7,165 bases of DNA from positions 1 through 7,165 of the forward strand of contig JAPLSK010000324.1 of NCBI GenBank assembly GCA_026398675.1, given 5' to 3'. How positions within the stretch are numbered: the stretch's first letter is position 1; every line of letters starts with the position of its first letter. Position numbers and translations under genes: made by a program. Source of the stretch: a bacterium (GTDB taxonomy: Bacteria; RBG-13-66-14). The notes under the pieces were generated by a model, which saw nothing but the letters and a program-made list of their open reading frames with translations, made no database searches and was not told the origin of the DNA. Below are positions 1-5,691 of the stretch, one piece after another.

Positions 1-14
1 AAGGTCAGGGGCAT
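1..14 (-). CDS. Start of an unidentified gene running off the left edge
   Basis: On the minus strand an ATG at 14-12 opens a frame reading M-P-L-T before the window ends. It is preceded by a textbook Shine-Dalgarno GGAGG (plus-strand positions 21-25) with a 6-nt spacer, which is the only reason to call it. Only four codons are visible, so the product cannot be named. It would be co-directional with hisC-purF-purM but lies about 440 nt beyond purM and past a terminator, so it is probably a separate unit. A -10-like TATAAC lies at 56-51 on the minus strand, but I see no convincing -35 partner. Confidence 0.5.
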
Positions 15-179
15 GTCTCGCCTCCGGTGAACTGGAAGCGGGGAGGGTTCGTTATAAAAAGCGCGGAGCAAAGGGACCCAGATTTTGCCACAACCGGACC
101 TCGGTTGCCAAGGGGGTAATTGAGTGGTTTCTCGGTCTTTATTAATGCAGGGTGGGTAGATTCTCCCCGCCGAAAAAAT
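15..179. other. Unassigned intergenic stretch upstream of the left-edge gene
   Basis: I find no gene, RNA or repeat here. It is less GC-rich than the rest of the window (it contains a short AT-rich run near 138-147) and should hold the promoter and 5' leader of the gene starting at 14 on the minus strand. The only box-like element is TATAAC at 51-56 (minus strand), without a matching -35. Confidence 0.4.
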
Positions 180-236
180 CCCCCTCCCCCCTACGGGGGG
201 AAGCGCGCTTACGGGCTGGAGTGAGGGTTGCAGCGA
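180..236. repeat. A-type repeat, long variant with inserted palindrome (copy A1)
   Basis: A C-run/G-run hairpin (CCCCCC 186-191, loop TAC, GGGGGG 195-200) is followed by the perfect 10-nt palindrome AAGCGCGCTT (201-210) and ACGGGCT. The same arrangement recurs at 6016-6067. Compared with the plain A copies at 237 and 6361, the palindrome and its tail look like an insertion of about 17 nt after the G-run. Function is unknown. Confidence 0.75.
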
Positions 237-278
237 CCCCCTCCCCCCTTTGGGGGGAGGGCGGGGGTGAGGGGTGAA
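237..278. repeat. A-type hairpin repeat (copy A2)
   Basis: The stem CTCCCCCC (241-248) pairs with GGGGGGAG (252-259) around a TTT loop. It is followed by a G-rich tail that keeps four G-runs (252-274), a G-quadruplex motif. Nearly the same sequence lies at 6360-6397. It abuts copy A1 directly. Confidence 0.75.
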
Positions 279-300
279 AGCGGCGGGGGGTGAAGCGGCC

Positions 301-336
301 CCCCTCTCCCTGTGGGAGAGGGATTGAGGGTGAGGG
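301..336. repeat. B-type hairpin/G-run repeat (copy B1)
   Basis: CCCTCTCCC (302-310) and GGGAGAGGG (314-322) form a perfect 9-bp stem with a TGT loop. The tail adds two more G-runs (328-330 and 334-336), so the right half also fits a four-tract G-quadruplex motif. Other copies are at 4378, 6075, 6122 and 6408. It sits just to the right of A2 and to the left of hairpin C1, the same order seen in the other repeat blocks. Confidence 0.8.
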
Positions 337-345
337 CTACATTAT

Positions 346-405
346 AAAAAAACGGCGGGGATTTGCCGGAGGCATAGCTCGCTTCGCTCGGTTAAAATCC
401 CCGCC
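346..405 (-). terminator. Intrinsic terminator of the hisC-purF-purM operon (C-type hairpin C1)
   Basis: Read on the minus strand, about 50 nt past the purM stop, an 11-bp perfect stem (arms 395-405 and 354-364) is followed one base later by seven T residues (plus-strand A-run 346-352). This fits an intrinsic terminator in the right place and orientation. The hairpin belongs to the C repeat family (compare 4420-4448 and 6166-6195). Its loop is unusual: 30 nt (365-394) instead of 3-6, with its own small GCC-GGA-GGC hairpin. Confidence 0.8.
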
Positions 406-451
406 CTACATTTATATGAGGCGCGCCTGTGGGCCGGACACCGACCCCCGG

Positions 452-1495
452 CTAATCCACGACCACCGCCCGGGGCTCACCTTCCCTGGCGGGAAGGACC
501 TCGCCCACCCGGTAGGCGAACTCCCCGGCGGCGGCGAGGTCGGCCACCAGCGCCTCGGCCTTATCCTCCGGCACGCAGGCGATGAGCCCCAGCCCGCAGT
601 TGAACACCCGCTCCATCTCCTCGGCCGTCAATTTGCCCAGCCCCTGGAGCCAGGCGAAGACCGGCTGCCTCGGCCAGCTTCCCCGCTTGACGACCGCTTT
701 GAGCCCCGGCGGAATCACCCGCCCCAGATTCCCGGCGATGCCGCCCCCGGTGATGTGCGCCAGCGCCGCCGTCCCGTGTTTGTTAAAAAGCGGCAGCAGT
801 TTTGCGTAAATCCGCGTGGGCGTGAGCAGCTCCTCGCCCACGGTCTTACCCAACACATCCACGCGGGCGTCCACGTCCAGACCAGCCTCCTCGAAAACGA
901 GCCTGCGTACCAGCGAAAACCCGTTGGAGTGCAGCCCCGACGAGCCGAGGCCCACCAGCGCCATGCCTGGTGAAACCCTCTGCGGCGAAAACTCGCGCCC
1001 CCGCTCCACCGCCCCCACGACGAAGCCCGCCAGGTCGTAGTCGCCTTCCTCATATACACCGGGCATCTCCGCCGTCTCGCCGCCGATGAGCGCACATCCC
1101 GCCCGCCGGCAGCCCTCGGCCACGCCGGAAAGTATCGCCGTGTCCCGCGCCGCGTCGAGCTTCCCGGTGGCCAGGTAGTCCAGGAAAAAGAGCGGCCGCG
1201 CCCCCGCGCACAGCACGTCGTTGGCGTTCATCGCCACGCAGTCTATGCCGATGGTGTCGTGGACCCCGGCCCGGATGGCGACGAGTACCTTGGTCCCCAC
1301 CCCGTCGGTGCCGGAGACCAGGATCGGGTCCTTTAGCCCGGCGGCTTTCAGGTCGAAGGCGGCGCCGAAGCCGCCCAGCGCGTCCACGCAGCCCCGGATG
1401 CGCGTCGAGGCGGCCAGGGGTTTTATGGCCTCCACGAACCGCCCCCCGGCGTTTACGTCAACACCAGCCTTTTTATACGGATTGCGCTCGCTCAT
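452..1495 (-). CDS. purM: Phosphoribosylformylglycinamidine cyclo-ligase (AIR synthetase)
   Basis: This is the fifth step of de novo purine synthesis: ATP-dependent closure of FGAM to aminoimidazole ribonucleotide, in the cytoplasm. The 347-residue length is typical. PurM hallmarks are visible in order: YKKAGVDVNAG near the N-terminus (7-17), the glycine-rich nucleotide loop LVSGTDGVGTK (59-69), GGETAEMPGVY (138-148), LHSNGFSLVR (188-197), AHITGGGIAGN (246-256) and FNCGLGL in the C-terminal half. The start is ATG at 1495, with GAGG about 4 nt upstream inside GTGAGG; the stop is TAG. It is the last gene of the hisC-purF-purM operon, 127 nt after purF, and is followed by a hairpin-plus-T-tract terminator. 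No frameshift or missing motif is seen. Confidence 0.96.
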   Translation of the reverse strand: MSERNPYKKAGVDVNAGGRFVEAIKPLAASTRIRGCVDALGGFGAAFDLKAAGLKDPILVSGTDGVGTKVLVAIRAGVHDTIGIDCVAMNANDVLCAGARPLFFLDYLATGKLDAARDTAILSGVAEGCRRAGCALIGGETAEMPGVYEEGDYDLAGFVVGAVERGREFSPQRVSPGMALVGLGSSGLHSNGFSLVRRLVFEEAGLDVDARVDVLGKTVGEELLTPTRIYAKLLPLFNKHGTAALAHITGGGIAGNLGRVIPPGLKAVVKRGSWPRQPVFAWLQGLGKLTAEEMERVFNCGLGLIACVPEDKAEALVADLAAAGEFAYRVGEVLPAREGEPRAVVVD

Positions 1496-1516
1496 CCAAC
1501 CTCACTCAATCTTGGC

Positions 1517-1538
1517 GGGCGGGTGTGGACACCCGCCC
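1517..1538. repeat. E-type hairpin in the purF-purM spacer (copy E1)
   Basis: GGGCGGGTGT (1517-1526) and ACACCCGCCC (1529-1538) form a perfect 10-bp stem with a 2-nt loop, followed on the plus strand by CCCTACG. It is related to the hairpins at 4505-4526 and 6305-6326, but the inner stem has changed (GTGT/ACAC instead of GTC/GAC) with pairing kept. In the operon mRNA it would lie just upstream of the purM ribosome-binding site. Confidence 0.75.
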
Positions 1539-1562
1539 CTACGTAATCCGTGCGATGCATCC

Positions 1563-1596
1563 GTAGGGGCGACCGTCCACGGTCGCCCGTTTTTTT
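1563..1596 (+). terminator. D-type hairpin followed by a T-tract on the plus strand (copy D1)
   Basis: GGGCGACCGT (1567-1576) pairs with ACGGTCGCCC (1579-1588), and after one G come seven T residues (1590-1596). This is a plausible intrinsic terminator for plus-strand transcription, antisense to the pur operon. On the minus strand the same DNA is an intercistronic hairpin between purF and purM without a T-tract after it, so it should not stop operon transcription. The hairpin and its CGTAGGGG flank recur at 4477-4503 with one substitution. Confidence 0.6.
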
Positions 1597-1622
1597 ACGA
1601 CGTGAACCCCCCCGGCAGGGCC

Positions 1623-3140
1623 CTACCTCTCGCCCTCGGGGAACTCGGACTCCTTGTGCCCCCCGGCGTCGGCCAGCCCCAAAAACAACTGCGGCTGGCC
1701 CGGCCCGTGAATCGCCCCCTCCGGTCGCACCACGTAGTTCCCGTCGAAGCACGCGTGGCAGAAGCTGTCCACCGGCAGGCCCGTCCCCTCCAAAAGATGC
1801 TCCAGCGTCAGGTAGGTCAGCGTCTCGCAGCCGATGAACTCCCGCACCCGGTCCATGGAGGAGCTCTCGTTGGCGACGAGCTCCATGTAATTGCTGACGT
1901 CTATGCCGTAGTAGCAGGGGTAGCGCCAGGGGGGACAGCTAATGGCGAGGTGGACCTCCAAGGCGCCGGCGGCCTTGAGCATCTTGACGATTTTCTTCGA
2001 GGTCGTCCCGCGCACGATGGAGTCGTCCACGCAGATGACCTTCTTGCCCTTGAGCACGGCGCGGACGGGGTTGTACTTGAGCTTGGCGCCGAAGTCGCGT
2101 ATCTGCTGCTTGGGCTCGATGAATGTGCGGCCCACGTAGTGGCTGCGGATGAGCCCGAACTCGAAGGGTATGCCGGAGGCCTGCGCCAGCCCCAGGGCGG
2201 TGGGATTGGACGAATCGGGGACGGCGATGACCACGTCGCCGGTGACGCCGGCGGCGGCTATCTGTTCCGCCAGGCGCCGCCCCAGCTCCTTGCGCACGCC
2301 GTAAACGCTCTTGCCCCGCAGGACCGAGTCGGGGCGGGCGAAGTAGACGTACTCGAAGACGCAGAACGCCTCGGGCTTGGGGTCGAAGGGCCACACGCTC
2401 TTGAGGCCGCCCGAGTCCACCACGACCATCTCGCCGGGGGCTATCTCCCGCTCGTAGCGCGCGTCTATCACGTCGAAGCTGCAGGACTCGCTGGAAACGA
2501 GCCAGGCCAGGTGGGTCTCCCCCCATTCGTCGGTCCACTCGCGGGTGCCCAGGCACAGGGGGCGTATCCCCCGCGGGTCGCGCACGGCCACCAGCCGGTC
2601 CGGGGTCAGGGCCACCAGGGAGAAGGAGCCCTGGCACTGCCGCAGGGCGTCGCCGATGAACCCCTCGGGGTCGTGCTCCCGGCTCATCGCCATCAGGTGG
2701 ACCATCACCTCGGAATCGGTGGTGGTGGTGAAGATGGAGCCCTGGGCCTCGAGGCTCTTGCGGACGCTCTGGGCGTTGGTGAGGTTGCCGTTGTGGGCCA
2801 CGGCGAGCTTGCCCTTGCCGAACTCGACGTAGATGGGCTGGGCGTTCAAGAGGCGGCTGGCGCCGGTGGTGGAGTAGCGGACGTGGCCGATGGCGGCGTC
2901 GCCCTTCAAGCGACGGAGCTCCCGCTCGTCGAAGACCTCGGCGGCCGTGCCCATGGCCCGGTGGAAGCGCATGGTGCCGTCGGTCAGGCGCGAGGCGATG
3001 CCCGCCGACTCCTGGCCCCGGTGCTGCAGGGCGTAGAGGCCGAGGTAGGTGTAAACGGCGCTCTCGGGATGGCCGAAAATGCCGAATACGCCGCACTCCT
3101 CGCGGGGACGGTCCGATTGGGTCGCGTGGTTCAATGTCAC
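1623..3140 (-). CDS. purF: Amidophosphoribosyltransferase (glutamine PRPP amidotransferase)
   Basis: It catalyses the first committed step of purine synthesis, transferring glutamine amide nitrogen to PRPP. The 505-residue protein has an N-terminal Ntn-hydrolase domain. Cys16 in REECGVFGIFG is the expected nucleophile, implying a 15-residue propeptide that is cleaved off. HVRYSTTG (86-93) and HNGNLTN (116-122) line the glutaminase site. The phosphoribosyltransferase domain carries the PRPP loop VICVDDSIVRGTT (368-380). Cys260, Cys409, Cys461 and Cys464 (CHAC) match the four cysteines that ligate a 4Fe-4S cluster in the Bacillus-type enzyme, so this is the iron-sulphur class and may be oxygen-sensitive. 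The start is GTG at 3140, overlapping the hisC stop as GTGA. No strong Shine-Dalgarno lies upstream, so translational coupling to hisC is likely. Confidence 0.96.
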   Translation of the reverse strand: MTLNHATQSDRPREECGVFGIFGHPESAVYTYLGLYALQHRGQESAGIASRLTDGTMRFHRAMGTAAEVFDERELRRLKGDAAIGHVRYSTTGASRLLNAQPIYVEFGKGKLAVAHNGNLTNAQSVRKSLEAQGSIFTTTTDSEVMVHLMAMSREHDPEGFIGDALRQCQGSFSLVALTPDRLVAVRDPRGIRPLCLGTREWTDEWGETHLAWLVSSESCSFDVIDARYEREIAPGEMVVVDSGGLKSVWPFDPKPEAFCVFEYVYFARPDSVLRGKSVYGVRKELGRRLAEQIAAAGVTGDVVIAVPDSSNPTALGLAQASGIPFEFGLIRSHYVGRTFIEPKQQIRDFGAKLKYNPVRAVLKGKKVICVDDSIVRGTTSKKIVKMLKAAGALEVHLAISCPPWRYPCYYGIDVSNYMELVANESSSMDRVREFIGCETLTYLTLEHLLEGTGLPVDSFCHACFDGNYVVRPEGAIHGPGQPQLFLGLADAGGHKESEFPEGER

Positions 3141-4255
3141 TTCTTTTCGGTTTTCAGGACCGCCCCCAGACCCTCGAGGAAGACCTCGATCTGCCAGTCC
3201 AGGCCGACGGTGACGCGGATGTGGTCGGGGAGGCCGAAAGCGGTCATGGGCCGGACGATGACGCCTTTTTTCAACAGGCCGTCCGAGAGGAAGGCGGCGC
3301 GCTCAGCCGTGCCGGCGGGGAAGAGGACGAAGTTGGCCGCCGAGGGCACCGTCTCGAAGCCCAGCCCCCGCAGGCCGTCGTGGAGCCGCTTCATCCCCTC
3401 GCGGTTGACCTTCAGGGTCTGGGCGACGAAGTCCGTGTCCTCCAGGGCAGCCAGGGCGGCGTGCTGCGAGAGGGAAACGACGTTGAACGGGGCGCGGACC
3501 TTGTGCATCTCGGTCACGAGCTCCGGGTCCCCGATGCCGTACCCCACCCGCAGGCCCGCCATGGCGTGGGACTTGGAGAAGGTGCGCAGGATGAATACGT
3601 TCCGCCGGCCGGCGAGGAGGTACTTGAGGCCCGACTCGTAATCGCCGACCAGGTCGTCGGCGAAGAGCACGTACGCCTCGTCCAGCGCCAGCACCACGTG
3701 CTCGGGCAGCGCCCCGATGAACCGCGCAAGCGAGGCCGCGTCGTTGTACGTCCCCGTGGGGTTGTTCGGGTTGGCCAGGTAGATGAGCTTGGTCTTGGGG
3801 GTTATCGCGGCCAGCATCCCGTCCAGGTCTATGACGTAATCCGGGCGCAGGGGGACGCTCCGGTGCACCGCGCCGAAGGTCTGCGCCATCAGCGCGTACA
3901 TGAGAAAACTCTTCTCGGAGTAAACGACTTCGTCGCCGGGGTTTACGAGGAGCTTGGCCGCCAGCTCGATGACGCCCGACGAGCCCCGGTCCACGATTAT
4001 CATGGAGGGGTCCACCTCGTGGTGCTCGGCCAGGGCCTGCGTCAGGTAGTAGCAGTTGTCGTCCGGGTAGAGGTGGACCTCGCCCACGTGCGCCCGGAGC
4101 GCGCGCATCACCCGGGGCGGGGGGCCCAGCGGATTCTCGTTCGAGGCCAGCTTGACTATCTCGCCCGTGATGCCCAGCTCGCGCCTGAGCTCATCGGAGG
4201 GCTTGCCCGGCTTGTAAGGGCGGATGCCCAGGACGTTCTCGCGCACGCGGAACAT
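3137..4255 (-). CDS. hisC: Histidinol-phosphate aminotransferase (class I/II PLP fold)
   Basis: It is expected to convert imidazole-acetol phosphate and glutamate to histidinol phosphate. The 372-residue protein shows SNENPLGPPP (38-47), NPNNPTGT (162-169), DEAY (192-195), the PLP-lysine motif TFSKSHAMAGLRVGYG with Lys228 and Arg236, and the substrate-carboxylate Arg347 in IRVTVG. The usual GNGSDE cofactor segment reads DRGSSG (89-94), a mild departure from typical HisC. I chose ATG 4255, which has GGGAG about 6 nt upstream and starts MFRVRENV; the frame extends 19 codons further, but that part overlaps the promoter. It is first in an operon with purF and purM. Related aromatic-amino-acid or phenylalanine aminotransferases share this family, so the substrate is less sure than the fold. 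Confidence 0.88.
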   Translation of the reverse strand: MFRVRENVLGIRPYKPGKPSDELRRELGITGEIVKLASNENPLGPPPRVMRALRAHVGEVHLYPDDNCYYLTQALAEHHEVDPSMIIVDRGSSGVIELAAKLLVNPGDEVVYSEKSFLMYALMAQTFGAVHRSVPLRPDYVIDLDGMLAAITPKTKLIYLANPNNPTGTYNDAASLARFIGALPEHVVLALDEAYVLFADDLVGDYESGLKYLLAGRRNVFILRTFSKSHAMAGLRVGYGIGDPELVTEMHKVRAPFNVVSLSQHAALAALEDTDFVAQTLKVNREGMKRLHDGLRGLGFETVPSAANFVLFPAGTAERAAFLSDGLLKKGVIVRPMTAFGLPDHIRVTVGLDWQIEVFLEGLGAVLKTEKK

Positions 4256-4302
4256 GGCGGCTCCCGGTGGGTTTTGGCGGTGGGCGTGGATATTGGAACG
4301 GG

Positions 4303-4331
4303 ATTTTAACACGGGCCGGGGGGGAGGTAAA
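4303..4331 (-). promoter_or_regulatory. Sigma-70-type promoter of hisC-purF-purM
   Basis: On the minus strand TTTACC (4331-4326) and TAAAAT (4308-4303) are separated by 17 bp. The -10 matches TATAAT at five of six bases. Predicted initiation near 4296 leaves a leader of about 40 nt before the hisC ATG. The boxes resemble those upstream of the plus-strand operon (4575-4604) and nadB (6491-6519). Confidence 0.65.
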
Positions 4332-4377
4332 GGGCGCGGCTCGCGTGCGGGGATGGGGGTAAGTGGCGGCGCGGTTT

Positions 4378-4410
4378 CCCTCTCCCTGTGGGAGCGGGTT
4401 TGGGTGAGGG
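4378..4410. repeat. B-type hairpin/G-run repeat (copy B2)
   Basis: CCCTCTCCC (4378-4386) and GGGAGCGGG (4390-4398) pair except for one A-to-C change in the right arm. All four G-runs (4390, 4396, 4402 and 4408) are intact. It is followed 9 nt later by hairpin C2, the same B-then-C order as at 301-405 and 6122-6195. Confidence 0.75.
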
Positions 4411-4419
4411 CAGCCAGCG

Positions 4420-4448
4420 AAAAAAGCGGCGGGGATGGAATCCCCGCC
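4420..4448 (-). terminator. C-type hairpin with minus-strand T-tract (copy C2)
   Basis: GGCGGGGAT (4428-4436) pairs with ATCCCCGCC (4440-4448) around a 3-nt loop. On the minus strand, after GC, six T residues follow (plus-strand A-run 4420-4425). It therefore reads as a minus-strand intrinsic terminator upstream of the hisC promoter, where it could shield hisC from antisense transcripts entering from the right. Whether it works as one is inference. Confidence 0.6.
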
Positions 4449-4468
4449 CTACATTCACCGGCAATGCC

Positions 4469-4542
4469 GATTCGCCGTAAGGGCGACCGTCCACGGTCGC
4501 CCGCGGGCGGGTCAAGAGACCCGCCCCTACGTCATCGCAATC
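4469..4542. repeat. D-E composite hairpin element with terminal inverted repeats (copy 2)
   Basis: Two hairpins sit side by side: D2 (GGGCGACCGT 4481-4490 with ACGGTCGCCC 4493-4502) and E2 (GGGCGGGTC 4505-4513 with GACCCGCCC 4518-4526). They are enclosed by outer inverted flanks, GATT..CG..CGTAAGGGC on the left and GCCCCTACG..CG.AATC on the right. The 74-nt unit could fold as a three-way junction. It matches the element at 6266-6342 in architecture and right flank. No target-site duplication or transposase is visible. Confidence 0.65.
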
Positions 4543-4574
4543 GAGGCGACCCCGGCGACACCCCTTTTTTGCCC

Positions 4575-4604
4575 TTTACACAAATCCGCGCCCTGGGATA
4601 AACT
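4575..4604 (+). promoter_or_regulatory. Promoter of the mop / membrane protein / atl operon
   Basis: TTTACA (4575-4580) and TAAACT (4599-4604) are spaced by 18 bp (a 16-bp reading with GATAAA is also possible). Boxes and spacer resemble the nadB promoter: both spacers contain ATCCGC and CCCTGGG. Predicted initiation near 4611 gives a leader of about 28 nt. Confidence 0.6.
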
Positions 4605-4627
4605 GACCCCAACATTCGAACCACCCG

Positions 4628-4633
4628 AAGGAG
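4628..4633 (+). promoter_or_regulatory. Ribosome-binding site that fixes the GTG start at 4639
   Basis: AAGGAG lies 5 nt before the GTG at 4639. The open frame extends upstream to 4435, but that part runs through repeats and the promoter, so this site decides the start. Confidence 0.8.
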
Positions 4634-4638
4634 CTTTC

Positions 4639-4848
4639 GTGAAGTACGGCGCCAGAAACCAGATAACCGCCAGGGTCACCTCGGTGAAGAAGGGCGACAT
4701 CATGGCCCTGGTCAAGTTCGACGTCACCACCCCCGCCGAGATGGCCTCGGTCCTGACCGTGGAGTCGCTGGAGCACCTGGGCCTGAAACCCGGCGACGAG
4801 GTCCGCCTCGTGATCAAGGCCATCCACGTCCTGCCCGTCAAGGAGTAA
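4639..4848 (+). CDS. mop: Molbindin-like protein (single TOBE/Mop domain)
   Basis: This 69-residue protein is one Mop/TOBE domain and nothing else. The family pattern is clear: ARNQITARVTSVKKGD at the N-terminus (5-20), a variable strand region, then LGLKPGDEVRLVIKAIHV (47-64), which ends in the IKA motif typical of molybdate- or tungstate-binding domains. Known stand-alone Mop proteins assemble into oligomers that bind oxyanions at subunit interfaces and act in storage or homeostasis in the cytoplasm. It starts with GTG behind a strong AAGGAG and lies 21 nt before the next gene, so it leads a three-gene operon. No molybdate transporter or cofactor gene lies nearby, so the physiological ligand is unproven. 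The segment TTPAEMASVL (30-39) is the least typical part. Confidence 0.85.
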   Translation: MKYGARNQITARVTSVKKGDIMALVKFDVTTPAEMASVLTVESLEHLGLKPGDEVRLVIKAIHVLPVKE

Positions 4849-4869
4849 CTTCAACCCCAGGAGCCAAGC

Positions 4870-5676
4870 ATGGCCAAATTCGCCAAATTGTTTATCCTCC
4901 CCTTCCTGTCGCCCATCCCCCTGATCCTCTACGGTCTGCTGCCGGAAATAACGGGATGGGACCCCGAGGTGGTGCTGGGCGAGACCGTGAACACCATCAT
5001 CTGGGTAGTCCTCATCCTCCTCGTGGTCGTGATGTCCATTCTGCCCTTCAAGGGCGCCTTCGGCTCCCTCTTCGGGACCAAGGAATCGAAGCACATCCAG
5101 GCGGAGGGCCGTGAAGCCACCGCCGTGGTGCTGGCCATCGGCGAGAACTCCGAGGGCGGGATAGTCACCATCAACGACCAGCCGCTGTTGAACCTGCAGC
5201 TCGAGGTGCACGACGGCAACGTGCCGCCCTACCCGGTCAGCTTGGACTCCATCATCCCCCGGGCGTCGGTGCCGCAGTTCCAGCCCGGCGCGGTCATCCC
5301 GATAAAGATAGACCCCGACAACCCGGACAAAATCATCATTGATTGGCAGCGGGGCTCGTCGGGCGGAGAGGTGGTGGCGCCCTCCGTGGGCTCCAAGTGG
5401 AGCGAGATGGACAAGCGGCTCCTGGAGGCCGAGGGGATTGACGGCACCGCCAAGTACCTCGCCCTGGAGGACACCGGCCGGAGCCAGGACTTCAACCCCA
5501 TCGTCCGCGCCACCATCGAGGTGACGCCCAAGGGCGGGGAGCCGTACACCTTCGACAAGGACGTGCCGCTGCCGACCAACGTCATCGGGCTGCTCCGGTC
5601 GAAGCTCGGCAAGAGCTTCCCCGCGCGCATCCACCCCCACGACGGCACGAAGGTCTCGATCCAAATCATCCCCTGA
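4870..5676 (+). CDS. Membrane-anchored protein of unknown function with a duplicated domain
   Basis: I do not recognise a named family. The 268-residue protein begins with two hydrophobic segments (about residues 6-25 and 42-62), giving a short hairpin anchor. The rest is soluble and seems to hold two copies of one beta-rich domain of about 80 residues (about 79-159 and 189-267). Both copies follow a G..(A)TA..LA start, a hydrophobic strand ending in LEV/IEV, a G-x-PY turn, an I-P or L-P step, then a G..P..I.P segment and a final I-I strand. The first copy ends IDPDNPDKIIIDW, a pattern I associate with uncharacterised proteins of actinobacterial and other membrane-linked families. The start ATG has AGGAG 6 nt upstream. 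It lies 21 nt after mop and 15 nt before atl. The side of the membrane on which the domains sit cannot be fixed. Confidence 0.8.
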   Translation: MAKFAKLFILPFLSPIPLILYGLLPEITGWDPEVVLGETVNTIIWVVLILLVVVMSILPFKGAFGSLFGTKESKHIQAEGREATAVVLAIGENSEGGIVTINDQPLLNLQLEVHDGNVPPYPVSLDSIIPRASVPQFQPGAVIPIKIDPDNPDKIIIDWQRGSSGGEVVAPSVGSKWSEMDKRLLEAEGIDGTAKYLALEDTGRSQDFNPIVRATIEVTPKGGEPYTFDKDVPLPTNVIGLLRSKLGKSFPARIHPHDGTKVSIQIIP

Positions 5677-5691
5677 AAAAGAGGGAAGCCC

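Noticed and set aside
15..179. tRNA or small RNA gene
   Set aside because: No cloverleaf, no T-loop consensus and no hairpin-plus-T-tract are visible in this stretch.
290..973. Plus-strand 227-codon open frame
   Set aside because: It begins in repeats B and C and then runs antisense to purM.
1496..1622. Riboswitch or separate promoter for purM
   Set aside because: The spacer is explained by two repeat hairpins; I see no purine-riboswitch core and no convincing -35/-10 pair on the minus strand.
1221..3641. Very long plus-strand open frame (806 codons) across purM, purF and hisC
   Set aside because: It is the antisense shadow of three clearly recognisable minus-strand enzymes in high-GC DNA; its translation shows low-complexity G/A/V/H/R runs and no family motif.
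3134..4309. Plus-strand 391-codon open frame opposite hisC
   Set aside because: Antisense shadow of hisC with the same extent and no own ribosome-binding site or motif.
4256..4312. A longer hisC start at 4312 adding 19 residues
   Set aside because: The extension covers the -10 box and predicted transcription start, is not typical HisC sequence, and ATG 4255 has a good GGGAG site.
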